Shown one piece after another: positions 1 through 8,283 of a stretch of DNA of 64,000 nt. This DNA is from Bradyrhizobium daqingense (GTDB lineage Bacteria > Pseudomonadota > Alphaproteobacteria > Rhizobiales > Xanthobacteraceae): NCBI RefSeq assembly GCF_021044685.1, contig NZ_CP088014.1, forward strand, positions 4,264,001-4,328,000, read 5' to 3'. Below the pieces are notes generated by a model. It was not told the origin of the DNA. It saw only the letters and a list, made by a program, of their open reading frames with translations, and did no database searches. How positions within the stretch are numbered: the first letter of the stretch is position 1; every line of letters starts with the position of its first letter. A program made the translations under genes and the position numbers.

Positions 1-579
1 AAGAACGATGGCGTAGGCAACGGCGCCGACGGCGGCAAAGGCCGCGACCAGCGCGAATTCGGCGCGCCAGCCCAGGCTATGGTCGAGGGCGCCGCCAAGC
101 AGCGGCGAGAACCCGGGAGCTGCGGACATCACGATCATGATGAGCGCCATCGCGCGTGCCAGTGCCGTGCCACTGAACATGTCGCGGGCGATGGCGCGAG
201 ACAGCACTGACGTCGCGCAAGCACCTGTTGCCTGCACGACGCGGCCGATGAGGAGATTGGGCAGGTCGGTTGCCAGACCGCACCAAACGCTGCCGGCGAA
301 GAACACGGCAAATCCGATCAGGACCGGCCACCGTCTTCCGTAGCGATCCGAAAGCGGTCCGACCAGGAGCTGGCCTAACCCGAACACTGCAAGAAACACG
401 GTGATGGCGGACGTGACCTCCGCAGTCGTGACATTCAACGAGACCGCAATCTGCGGCAGAGACGGCAGCAAGATGTTGGTCGCAAGCGTTCCCATCGCGG
501 CTAGCACGGAAAGAATCGCGATCGGCAGGACGCTGGAGCTAGGAATGTCCCGCGACGCGGTGTTCGTCATATCAGCCAT
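1..579 (-). CDS. MFS drug-resistance transporter, Bcr/CflA type (partial, C-terminus outside window)
   Basis: Translating the reverse strand from an ATG at 579 gives 193 residues open to the window edge. Residues 17-40 form a hydrophobic helix. Helix 2 ends in the loop motif GPLSDRYGRRWP (the MFS 'motif A'), and a second conserved stretch RVVQATGACATSVLSRAI follows, as in the DHA1 Bcr/CflA drug-efflux group. It would be an inner-membrane proton-driven exporter. An in-frame ATG at 570 is an alternative start. The gene lies upstream of the thiolase on the same strand but 93 bases away, so co-transcription is possible but not shown. The substrate cannot be deduced. Confidence 0.85.
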   Translation of the reverse strand, partial: MADMTNTASRDIPSSSVLPIAILSVLAAMGTLATNILLPSLPQIAVSLNVTTAEVTSAITVFLAVFGLGQLLVGPLSDRYGRRWPVLIGFAVFFAGSVWCGLATDLPNLLIGRVVQATGACATSVLSRAIARDMFSGTALARAMALIMIVMSAAPGFSPLLGGALDHSLGWRAEFALVAAFAAVGAVAYAIVL

Positions 580-672
580 GGATATTCCTCGTCGCGGGGG
601 ATGGGCAGATCAAGTGGCGAGTGACGCGGTTCGCGCCGCTCGCCGAGTCCGTCTCGTCCGTCAGCCGTGATA

Positions 673-1869
673 TCAGCGGACGACGCGCTCGATCGCGATG
701 GCGGTAGCTTCGCCGCCGCCAATGCAGAGCGACGCGACGCCGCGCTTGAGGTTTTGCGCTTCGAGCGCGTGCAGCAGCGTCACGATCAGCCGCGCGCCGG
801 TGGCGCCAATGGGATGACCTAGCGCGCAGGCGCCGCCGTTGACGTTCAGCTTTTCTCTGGGGATGCCGAGATCCTTCTGTGCCGCCATCGCGACGACGGC
901 AAATGCCTCATTGATCTCGAACAGATCAACGTCGCCAACGCTCCAGCCGACCTTGTCCAATAGCTTGCGAATAGCGGGGATCGGGGCCGTCGTGAACCAT
1001 TGTGGCTCCTGACTGTGGGTGGCATGGCCCTTGATCTCGGCGAGCACCGGAAGGCCGTCGCGATCGGCGAGCGAGCGTTTCGCCAAGATGAGCGCCGCAG
1101 CGCCGTCAGCATTGGCGGATGAGGCGGCGGGCGTGATGGTGCCGTTGGCGCGGAACGCGGCTTTCAGCCCGGGGATTTTGGCGGGATCGACTTTGAGCGG
1201 ATGTTCGTCATTGGAGATGATCCGGAGCCCGGCCTTCTCGGTCAACGTGATTGGAGCAATCTCAGCCCTGAACGCGCCGCCTTCAACCGCCTTGCGGGCG
1301 CGGGTCAAGGTCTCGATCGCATAGTCGTCCTGGTCCTTGCGGGTGAATTGATAGGCCTCCGCCGTGGCCTCGCCAAAGTCCCCCATCGAGCGTCCGGTCT
1401 CGTAGGCGTCTTCCAACCCGTCCATCAGCATGTGGTCGATGATGCGGTCGTGGCCAGCGCGATAGCCGCCACGCGCCTTGGCCAGCAAATAGGGCGCATT
1501 GCTCATGCTCTCCATGCCGCCAGACAGAACGATCTCAGCGGAACCCGCATTGATGATATCGTGAGCCAGCATGGTGGCCTTCATGCCGGAGCCGCAGACC
1601 TTGTTGATGGTGGTGGCGCCGGTGGCATCCGGCAATTTGGCGCCGCGCGCGGCCTGGCGTGCCGGCGCCTGGCCCTGTCCGGCTGGCAACACGTTGCCCA
1701 TGAACACCTCGTCGATCCGCTCGGGCGCCAGTTTGGCTCGTTCGAGAGCAGATCCGATCACATGGGAGCCGAGCTTGTGGGCACTGAGTGGCGAGAGTTC
1801 GCCCATGAAGCGGCCGAGCGGCGTACGGGCTGCGGACAGGATGACGACGGGATCGGAAGCGGCGGCCAT
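673..1869 (-). CDS. Acetyl-CoA acetyltransferase (thiolase)
   Basis: 398 residues, the normal length for a biosynthetic/degradative thiolase. The catalytic set is complete: nucleophilic Cys92 in KVCGSGMKA, His352 in ALGHPIGATGAR and Cys382 in CIGGGEA, near the Zoogloea PhaA positions. The enzyme condenses or cleaves acetoacetyl-CoA or a longer 3-ketoacyl-CoA in the cytoplasm. It is transcribed divergently from a TetR-family gene, with a perfect inverted repeat (1895-1918) just upstream of its ATG, so it is probably controlled by that repressor. With the crotonase and acyl-CoA ligase downstream it would supply the final thiolytic step of a beta-oxidation-like route. Chain-length specificity cannot be read from the sequence. 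Confidence 0.93.
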   Translation of the reverse strand: MAAASDPVVILSAARTPLGRFMGELSPLSAHKLGSHVIGSALERAKLAPERIDEVFMGNVLPAGQGQAPARQAARGAKLPDATGATTINKVCGSGMKATMLAHDIINAGSAEIVLSGGMESMSNAPYLLAKARGGYRAGHDRIIDHMLMDGLEDAYETGRSMGDFGEATAEAYQFTRKDQDDYAIETLTRARKAVEGGAFRAEIAPITLTEKAGLRIISNDEHPLKVDPAKIPGLKAAFRANGTITPAASSANADGAAALILAKRSLADRDGLPVLAEIKGHATHSQEPQWFTTAPIPAIRKLLDKVGWSVGDVDLFEINEAFAVVAMAAQKDLGIPREKLNVNGGACALGHPIGATGARLIVTLLHALEAQNLKRGVASLCIGGGEATAIAIERVVR

Positions 1870-1894
1870 GACGAATTCTCCTGTTGATCACTTC

Positions 1895-1918
1895 GTTATA
1901 TGACGATAGTCATATAAC
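1895..1918. promoter_or_regulatory. Perfect inverted repeat, probable TetR operator
   Basis: GTTATATGAC at 1895-1904 and GTCATATAAC at 1909-1918 are exact reverse complements separated by GATA. The site lies in the 161-base divergent gap between the thiolase start (1869) and the TetR gene start (2031), 26 bases upstream of the thiolase ATG. It is AT-rich in a GC-rich region. Length and symmetry fit a TetR-family dimer site. Binding by the adjacent regulator is inference. Confidence 0.75.
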
Positions 1919-2030
1919 ATGGGCGACGTTGCAATGAAATATTGCCGTCGCTCCAAAAGCGCGGTCCAGAAGCGCTGGTGGATGGGATCGGTCGAACAGC
2001 CGGTTACCGAGCAGCTTGCACGGAGGGGAG

Positions 2031-2654
2031 ATGCGTTACGTAGGAGACCATTGGCGCCAGACCCACAGCCGCATCGTTGAAAGTGCCTCCTACGGCTTGC
2101 GTCAAAACGGTGCCGAAGGGCTTAGTGTTGTCGAGTTGATGAAGCTCGCGGGTCTTACGCACGGCGGGTTCTATAGCCATTTCGAGTCGCGTGCCGCGCT
2201 TGTTGGCGAGGCAATTGCGTTTGCGATGGATCAAACGGCCGAGCGGTGGAAAAAACTGGCGAACCGGAAGGCGAACGAGAATCGTTTCGAGACGTTGATC
2301 GCGGATTATCTCAGTTCCCGCCACCGCGACAATCCCAGACAAGGCTGCGCGCTTCCAGCCCTGGCCGCTGATGTCGCCCGATCGAGCCCGAGCGAGCGGC
2401 GTGCCCTTGCTTCCAAGCTGGAGAAGATGATCGAGATCCTTGTCGAAATGCTTCCCGCCGAGTGTCCCCAACAGGCACGCGAAATCGCGACGGGCGCCAT
2501 TGCGACCATGGTTGGATCAGTCGTGCTGTCGCGTGCTGTCGGCGCCGGGAAGCTTTCCGACGATATTCTCGATGCCGGACGGATGACTGTCTGCGGCCGG
2601 ACTCACAAGCGGCACCGCAGAACAGCAAAGGCGATGAGCTGCGACAAACCATAA
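2031..2654 (+). CDS. TetR/AcrR family transcriptional regulator
   Basis: 207 residues from the ATG at 2031, chosen over the in-frame TTG at 2016 because GGAGGGGAG directly precedes it. Residues about 29-52 form the typical helix-turn-helix of the family (GLSVVELMKLAGLTHGGFYSHF region). The C-terminal half (FETLIADYLSSRHRDNPRQGCALPAL) matches the ligand domain of TetR proteins that open with MRY. It is divergent from the thiolase and 14 bases upstream of the molybdopterin oxidoreductase, so it probably represses both directions through the palindrome at 1895-1918. The effector may be an acyl-CoA or the pathway substrate, which is inference. Confidence 0.88.
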   Translation: MRYVGDHWRQTHSRIVESASYGLRQNGAEGLSVVELMKLAGLTHGGFYSHFESRAALVGEAIAFAMDQTAERWKKLANRKANENRFETLIADYLSSRHRDNPRQGCALPALAADVARSSPSERRALASKLEKMIEILVEMLPAECPQQAREIATGAIATMVGSVVLSRAVGAGKLSDDILDAGRMTVCGRTHKRHRRTAKAMSCDKP

Positions 2655-2668
2655 TCTGGGAGGTGCCC

Positions 2669-4990
2669 ATGACGGCCGGCAAGTGGCTCAAGACAGCCTG
2701 CAACCTGTGTTACGTAAACTGCGGCATCGAGGTCTGGGTGAATGAAGGGCGCCTCGAGAAGGTACGAGGCGACCGTTCAAACCCGAAGTCGCAAGGCTAT
2801 CTGTGCAACAAGGCGGCGCGCATTCCCTACTATGCGCATCACAGGGATCGGCTCACGACCCCGCTGCGTCGTCGCGCCGATGGCGGCTTTGATGAAATCG
2901 AGTGGGACGTCGCGATCGCAGAAATCGCGGAGCGGCTTCGAGACGTCGTCGACAGGTATGGCGGCAAGAGTATTGCCCTTTATGGCGGCGGCGGGCAGGG
3001 CAACCACGCCGGCGGTGCCTATGCCAGCGGCTTGTTGCGTGCGCTGGGCTCGCGCAGCGTCTTCAACGCGCTTTCGCAGGAAAAAACCGGCGATTTCTGG
3101 GTCAATGGCCACATGTTCGGCAGCCAAACCTGCCACACGTCAGAGGACGTCCATCATTGCGATCTCCTGCTTGTCATCGGGGCAAATCCCTGGATCGCGC
3201 ACGGCTTCCCCAATGCGCGCGACCATCTCAATCAGATCCGCAAGGATCCCGCACGCAAGCTGATCGTCATCGACCCCCATCGAACCGAAACCGCAGAGAT
3301 GGCGGATCTGCATCTTGCGGTTCGCCCCGGTGCCGATGCGTTTCTCCTTGGCGCGCTGCTGGCCATGCTCGTCCGGTCCGACCGGATCGACCACGCGTTC
3401 ATCGAGGCGCACACGATCGGCTTCGCGGAAGTGAGGCAAGCGCTATTGAACATTCCCGTTGAGGAATGGGCGGCCGCCGCCGATATCTCGATCGCGGAGC
3501 TGGAGAGCTGCGCCGCGATGATCGCAGCCGCGAAGGCCATGGTGGTTCGGGTTGAACTCGGCATCCAGCAAGGCGTCAACTCGACACTCAACTCCTATCT
3601 CGAGAAGCTCTTGATCATGCTTTCCGGCAATTTCGGCCGTGAAGGTACCAACCAATTGCATAGCTGGCTTCAACCGCTATGGGGAAACTCTCCGAACCAG
3701 ACATTCGCGCCGACCGGCGACGCGATCATTGGGGGCTTGTTGCCGCCCAACATTTTCCCCGAAGCGGTACTCAAGGATCATCCAGAGCGGTTGCGCTGCG
3801 TCTGGATCGACAGCTCCAATCCCGCCAACACCGCCGCAAATACGGTGGCGGTGGAACGCGCGTTGCAATCGCTGGAGCTATGCGTTGTGGTCGACGTTGC
3901 GATGACCGAAACCGCACGGCTCGCGCACTACGTTCTCCCGGCCTCCACACAATACGAAAAGACCGAATTTACTCTGTTCAACTTCGAATTTCCGACCAAC
4001 TATTTTCATGTCCGCGCCGGTGTTCTGCCGCCGCTTGCCGGCACCTTGCCGGAGCCCGAGATCTACACGCGGCTTGCCGTCGCCCTGGGGCTTCTGCCGG
4101 GTGACAATGTGCTCGCGCCGCTACGCGAAATAGCACGGCGCTCGCGACCTGAATTCGCCGCGGCCTTTCGTGCTTTCATCGCGGAAAACCCTGCGGCAGT
4201 GCCTGCCCTGGTGCTCTACCATACGCTGGGGCAGACGCTTCCGGACGGTACCGCGGCCGCGGCGCCGATATGGAGCGCAGCATTGGCTTGCGCGAAGCGA
4301 TCGCCGCAAGCGGTGCGGCGGGCGATCGGCGCATCCGAGCAGGTGGAGGACCATCAGCTCGGAGATCTCCTGTTCAACACTATCGTGGCCTCCCGGCAAG
4401 GCACGGCGGTTACCCGGCACGAGTATGAGGAGGTCTGGTCGCTGATCGGCCATTCGGATCGCAAGGTTCGGCTGATCGTTCCGCAGATGCTGGAATGGCT
4501 GGCGCGTCTCGATCCGCAGGCCGCTAGCGCGCCAAAGGAGTTCCCGTTCGTGCTGGCGGCTGGTGGCCGCCGCATGTTCAATGCGAACCAGATCTTTCGC
4601 GATCCCGCGTGGCGTCGCGACGACCCGGACGGCGCCCTGTTGATCAATTCGAGCGATCTGAGCGAGTTGGGCGCGAAGGATGGTGACTGGATCGCGGTGG
4701 AGTCGGCGGCCGGGCGGCTCGTCGTCCGCTGCAAGGTCGATGACGCCATGCGGAACGGCCAATTGGCGCTGCCGCACGGCTACGGTCAGGGCTACCCGAC
4801 GTCGGACGGAGAGCGCCTGATCAACGGACCGCGCATCAATCTGCTCACCGAGAGCGGCAACCGCGATCCCATTGCGGGCACGCCCTACCACAAGAACGTC
4901 GCGGTTCGACTGGCCCTGGTGACCGAGCACGAAGCTGCCGCCTGTCAGTCGCAATCCGAGCGAATTCATAAGAGAGCGGCCGGACAATAG
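2669..4990 (+). CDS. Molybdopterin oxidoreductase, DMSO-reductase/formate-dehydrogenase family
   Basis: 773 residues from the ATG at 2669 with GGGAGG upstream. The reading frame extends further 5' but only across the TetR gene. Cys11, Cys14, Cys18 and Cys46 form the N-terminal [4Fe-4S] site (CNLCYVNC...YLC). GANPWIAHGFPNARDH and later blocks match the bis-MGD binding core. Cys155 in GSQTCHTSED is a candidate Mo ligand, by position only. The C-terminal MGD domain (from about residue 615) ends near RDPIAGTPYHKN. There is no Tat signal, so it is cytoplasmic. No dedicated electron-transfer subunit is adjacent. It is followed by an SDR-like gene and a crotonase, so it probably oxidises, reduces or hydrates a carbon substrate. 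The reaction is unknown. Confidence 0.85.
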   Translation: MTAGKWLKTACNLCYVNCGIEVWVNEGRLEKVRGDRSNPKSQGYLCNKAARIPYYAHHRDRLTTPLRRRADGGFDEIEWDVAIAEIAERLRDVVDRYGGKSIALYGGGGQGNHAGGAYASGLLRALGSRSVFNALSQEKTGDFWVNGHMFGSQTCHTSEDVHHCDLLLVIGANPWIAHGFPNARDHLNQIRKDPARKLIVIDPHRTETAEMADLHLAVRPGADAFLLGALLAMLVRSDRIDHAFIEAHTIGFAEVRQALLNIPVEEWAAAADISIAELESCAAMIAAAKAMVVRVELGIQQGVNSTLNSYLEKLLIMLSGNFGREGTNQLHSWLQPLWGNSPNQTFAPTGDAIIGGLLPPNIFPEAVLKDHPERLRCVWIDSSNPANTAANTVAVERALQSLELCVVVDVAMTETARLAHYVLPASTQYEKTEFTLFNFEFPTNYFHVRAGVLPPLAGTLPEPEIYTRLAVALGLLPGDNVLAPLREIARRSRPEFAAAFRAFIAENPAAVPALVLYHTLGQTLPDGTAAAAPIWSAALACAKRSPQAVRRAIGASEQVEDHQLGDLLFNTIVASRQGTAVTRHEYEEVWSLIGHSDRKVRLIVPQMLEWLARLDPQAASAPKEFPFVLAAGGRRMFNANQIFRDPAWRRDDPDGALLINSSDLSELGAKDGDWIAVESAAGRLVVRCKVDDAMRNGQLALPHGYGQGYPTSDGERLINGPRINLLTESGNRDPIAGTPYHKNVAVRLALVTEHEAAACQSQSERIHKRAAGQ

Positions 4991-5007
4991 CTCGAAGGGA
5001 GCGTCGA

Positions 5008-5712
5008 ATGACCGAGAAACCAATCGCAATCGTGACCGGAGTAGGGCCCGGCACGGGAGCTGCCATCGTCAAGCGCTTCTCTGCTGGCGGGTTTCGTATC
5101 ATCGCGCTTGCCCGCTCAGCGGAGCTCATCAATCGCCTTGCGCAAGAGCTTCCGGACGTGCACGCGGTGACCTGCGACGTCTCGGAGGAGGCTCAGGTGC
5201 GGACCGCAGTCGCTGACCTAAAGCGCCGCTTTGGCGCGGCGGACGTTCTCATCCACAACGCGGTCGGAGGAGGCTGGGGGAGTTTTCGCGAGATCGATCC
5301 GAAGATGCTGAAGGGCAACTTCGAAGTCAACGTGATGGGCCTGTTGTACCTGGCCCGCGAAGTGGCGCCTGACATGATTGATCGCGGCAAGGGCGCGATC
5401 CTGGTGACCGGCAACACGTCTTCGATCCGAGGCAAAGCCAATTTCGCCGGCTTCGCGCCGACCAAGGCGGCGCAGCGCATTCTGGCCGAGTCGATCGCAC
5501 GTGAAGTAGGACCTCTCGGCGTCCACGTCTCCTACGTTCTCATCGATGCCGTTATCGATACGCCCCGGATGCGCGCGCGGATGAGCGACAAACCGGATGA
5601 ATTCTTCATCAAGCCTGCCGCGATCGCCGACGAACTCTTTCATCTCTACGGTCAGGATCGCTCGGCCTGGTCGTTTCTCACGGAACTGCGGCCATTCAAC
5701 GAAAATTGGTAA
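5008..5712 (+). CDS. SDR-family protein with altered catalytic site
   Basis: 234 residues with a Rossmann-like start, VTGVGPGTGAAIVKRF, and the NAD-binding HNAVGG element. At the catalytic position the sequence reads NTSSIRGKANFAGFAPTK, so the Tyr of the YxxxK motif is Phe while Lys is kept. It ends in LRPFNENW, like a paralogue at 9357 that ends LRPWVEKW. It lies 17 bases after the Mo oxidoreductase and is probably in the same operon. The family usually performs NAD(P)-dependent dehydrogenation. Loss of Tyr suggests a different chemistry or a binding role, which is inference. Confidence 0.82.
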   Translation: MTEKPIAIVTGVGPGTGAAIVKRFSAGGFRIIALARSAELINRLAQELPDVHAVTCDVSEEAQVRTAVADLKRRFGAADVLIHNAVGGGWGSFREIDPKMLKGNFEVNVMGLLYLAREVAPDMIDRGKGAILVTGNTSSIRGKANFAGFAPTKAAQRILAESIAREVGPLGVHVSYVLIDAVIDTPRMRARMSDKPDEFFIKPAAIADELFHLYGQDRSAWSFLTELRPFNENW

Positions 5713-5782
5713 CGCTCGAACACGGGCACGGCGGGCTGGGTCACTTTGGAGAGCTCTCCGCGGGACTTGAAAGGTCAGGAAC

Positions 5783-6604
5783 ATGACTGATGGATCCATC
5801 TCGGTTGATACGGGGACGGACGAACTGCTGTGCGCGATCCGGGATCGCGTCGCGGTGATTACCTTGAACCGGCCCGGAGCCCGAAATTCGTTGTCCGATC
5901 ATCTTACGCCGGCGTTGCGCCGGATGATCAAACAGAATGGAGATGATCCTGAGGTCGGAGCCCTTCTGATTACCGGTGCAGGCACTGCCTTCTGTTCGGG
6001 CGGCGATGTCAAGGGGATGGGCGGCAACGCTGCCGCGCCGGCGATGTCATTCAGCGACAAGGTTGCGCGATTGCGGGAACGTCAGCGAACCCTGACCGGC
6101 GTACTTGTTTCGGTGCGGAAGCCAACCATAGCGGCTTTGCCGGGACCGGCGGCTGGCGCCGGGCTTGCGATCGCACTCGCTTGCGACCTTCGTATCGCGG
6201 CCGAATCCACGATCATGACGACAGGCTATGCCAGGATTGCGCTCACCGGCGATTACGGCATTTCGTGGCTGTTGACCCGGCTTGCCGGGACGGCACGTGC
6301 GCGCGAACTGATGTTTCTGTCTGAACGGATCAGTGCACGGCGCTGCGAAGCATTGGGCCTTATCAATCGCGTGGTGCCTGATTCCGAACTGCAAAGCGAG
6401 GCATTCGAAATGGCGAGAGCATTGGCGAATGGCCCGGCGAGCGCCTATGCCTCCATGAAGGATAATCTCGACCTTGCGCTGTCGGCCGACTTCTTGACGT
6501 CACTAGATCAAGAGGCCGAGAGGATGGTCCTCGCGGCGGGCACCGCGCAGCACGCCGAAGCTGTCCGGGCATTTATTGAGAAGCGTCCGCCGACTTACAG
6601 GTGA
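5783..6604 (+). CDS. Enoyl-CoA hydratase/isomerase family protein (crotonase)
   Basis: 273 residues. The oxyanion-hole segment AFCSGGDVKGM is at about 71-81 and the second half-site GPAAGAGLAIALACDLRIA at about 121-139. The second catalytic region reads ARIALTGDYGISWLL, with Asp in the place used by PaaG/delta-isomerase-type crotonases and not the Glu of classical hydratases. Isomerase or ring-opening chemistry is therefore as likely as hydration. It follows the SDR-like gene by 70 bases in the same orientation. It acts on a CoA thioester in the cytoplasm, and substrate identity is open. Confidence 0.88.
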   Translation: MTDGSISVDTGTDELLCAIRDRVAVITLNRPGARNSLSDHLTPALRRMIKQNGDDPEVGALLITGAGTAFCSGGDVKGMGGNAAAPAMSFSDKVARLRERQRTLTGVLVSVRKPTIAALPGPAAGAGLAIALACDLRIAAESTIMTTGYARIALTGDYGISWLLTRLAGTARARELMFLSERISARRCEALGLINRVVPDSELQSEAFEMARALANGPASAYASMKDNLDLALSADFLTSLDQEAERMVLAAGTAQHAEAVRAFIEKRPPTYR

Positions 6605-6683
6605 AACTCCTTTCAGGTCATGACTTCGAAGGCCTGGCGGGTCGCACCCGCAACCGCACAAGCTGGAGCCGCCAAGCAAATGC

Positions 6684-7115
6684 TCATTCGACTGCGGCGA
6701 TACGAATGGGACGCGTTCCGATCGGAGCGCCGGTCGCGCGGTCGATGGTGAGGGGATCGATCTCCGTTCCGTTCTCGGCATCAAAGAACCGGGTCACCTT
6801 GCCTCCGCTGCGATGCTTGCGTCCCCACGCACCAATCGCGAATAGGACCGGCAAGAAGTCGCGCCCGGCTTCCGTCAGCACATATTCGTCCCGTGGCGGA
6901 CGGTCTGAATAACGGCGCTTCTCCAGCACTCCCTCGTCAACCAGCGCCGAAAGGCGCCCCGTCAGCATCGTCGGCGCGATACCGAGACTCCTGCGAAAAT
7001 CGTCGAAGCGGGTCAGTCCCGCATGGGCGTCGCGCATGATCAGCATGCTCCATGCGTCTCCGACCAGCGCCAGGCTTCGGGCGATCAGGCAAGGCTGGGC
7101 CGAAGGTATTTTCAT
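6684..7115 (-). CDS. HxlR-family winged-helix transcriptional regulator
   Basis: 143 residues. CLIARSLALVGDAWSMLIMRDA is the diagnostic HxlR opening with an N-terminal Cys, followed by the winged helix RFDDFRRSLGIAPTMLTGRLSALVDEGVLEKRRY and the ELTEAGRDFLPVL-like dimer helix. It is divergent from the alpha/beta hydrolase at 7385, with a three-half-site repeat (TTAGTA/TACTAA/TAGTA) just upstream of its own ATG. It likely autoregulates and controls the hydrolase and MDR genes. Proteins of this family often sense electrophiles or aldehydes via Cys, but that role here is inference. It has a C-terminal extension of about 35 residues beyond the core domain. Confidence 0.9.
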   Translation of the reverse strand: MKIPSAQPCLIARSLALVGDAWSMLIMRDAHAGLTRFDDFRRSLGIAPTMLTGRLSALVDEGVLEKRRYSDRPPRDEYVLTEAGRDFLPVLFAIGAWGRKHRSGGKVTRFFDAENGTEIDPLTIDRATGAPIGTRPIRIAAVE

Positions 7116-7127
7116 GTAAGTCTCATT

Positions 7128-7158
7128 TTAGTAGTGACTTGATACTAAATTGATAGTA
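7128..7158. promoter_or_regulatory. Three-half-site repeat, probable HxlR operator
   Basis: TTAGTA (7128-7133) and TACTAA (7143-7148) are inverted with a 9-base spacer. TACTA (7143-7147) is again inverted against TAGTA (7154-7158) with a 6-base spacer. The cluster begins 13 bases upstream of the HxlR start codon in the divergent gap 7116-7384. The rest of that gap carries no convincing gene. Binding by the adjacent HxlR protein is inference. Confidence 0.6.
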
Positions 7159-7384
7159 ACAGATCATTCGTCGGTGTTCCACACCAAATTGGGAAGACCG
7201 GAGCCGAGGACGCGGAATTGCGCTGATGCCGGGTGCTTCCGCCAGCATTGGGCTGGCGTCGGGCCAAGGCCAACACAGCGGCCTATCAACACGTGCACCT
7301 CTTCGTGCGCACAGGAAGAACCGCGTCATCCGATATCCCTCTGATCTCAGGGATTCCGGTGTCAGCCGAATTATGGAGTAAGTG

Positions 7385-8248
7385 ATGTCAACTTATGTCA
7401 GCCACCCAGGATCGGTCGTGCGCTATGTCGATGCGCCGAATCTTTCGATCAGTGCTGCAGGAACAACTTTTGCCTATCGCGATATCGGTCCACGCACTGG
7501 CGTGCCATTGATCCTTCTCAACCATTGGGGCGCGGTTCTCGACAATTTCGATCCACCGATCGTCGACGGGCTCGCCACAAGGCATCGCGTGATCGCGATC
7601 GACTACCGCGGCATCGGCGCTTCAGGCGGGAAAGCGCCTGTTAGCGTTGGCGAAATGGCAGAAGATACGATTGCTCTGATCGCCGCGCTGGGCTTTGAAA
7701 AAGTCGATCTGCTCGGCTTTTCCCTCGGCGGCTTCGTAGCCCAGGATATCGCGCTGAAGGCCCCTGGTCTCGTGCGAAAGCTGATTCTGACCGGCACGGG
7801 CCCGGCAGGCGGCAAAGGTATCGAGAAGGTCGGGCCGGTGTCCTGGCCGCGGATGATCAAGGGCTTGCTGACTTTGCGAGACCCGAAATTCTATCTGTTC
7901 TTCACCTCCACAGCCAATGGCCGCCGGGCCGCAAAGGCCTTTCTGGAAAGGCTGAAGGAGCGTAAGTCAAATCGGGACAAAGGAGCCACGCCAGTGGCCT
8001 TGTTGCGGCAGCTCAAGGCGATCAAGAGCTGGGGCCAGCAGGCGCCTCAGGATCTCGGCAGCCTCCGCATCCCGGTCCTGATCGCGAATGGCGATAACGA
8101 CATCATGGTGCCGACCGCAAACAGCACCGACATGGCACGGCGTATTCCGGGCGCCCAACTGGTCATCTACGAAGATGCCGGGCACGGCGGGATTTTCCAG
8201 TACCACGCCGATTTCGTGCCGAAGGCGCTGTCGTTCCTCGACGCCTGA
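7385..8248 (+). CDS. Alpha/beta hydrolase
   Basis: 287 residues from the ATG at 7385, with GGAG a few bases upstream. The catalytic triad is visible: nucleophile Ser113 in GFSLGGF, an acid in GDNDIMVP (Asp237 or Asp239) and His267 in DAGHGGIF. The oxyanion strand reads ILLNHWGAVLDNFD. The fold is that of esterases, C-C hydrolases and haloperoxidase-like enzymes, and there is no signal peptide. It sits divergent to HxlR and 35 bases upstream of an MDR reductase, so the two are probably co-transcribed. Within this block it could hydrolyse an ester, lactone or ring-cleavage product, but nothing selects between these. Confidence 0.88.
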   Translation: MSTYVSHPGSVVRYVDAPNLSISAAGTTFAYRDIGPRTGVPLILLNHWGAVLDNFDPPIVDGLATRHRVIAIDYRGIGASGGKAPVSVGEMAEDTIALIAALGFEKVDLLGFSLGGFVAQDIALKAPGLVRKLILTGTGPAGGKGIEKVGPVSWPRMIKGLLTLRDPKFYLFFTSTANGRRAAKAFLERLKERKSNRDKGATPVALLRQLKAIKSWGQQAPQDLGSLRIPVLIANGDNDIMVPTANSTDMARRIPGAQLVIYEDAGHGGIFQYHADFVPKALSFLDA

Positions 8249-8283
8249 CGCCGCGACCATATTTTCAAACTGGAGATGACATC

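Noticed and set aside
2462..2668. Longer N-terminus for the Mo oxidoreductase
   Set aside because: It overlaps the TetR gene and lacks homology; the ATG at 2669 has a strong ribosome site.
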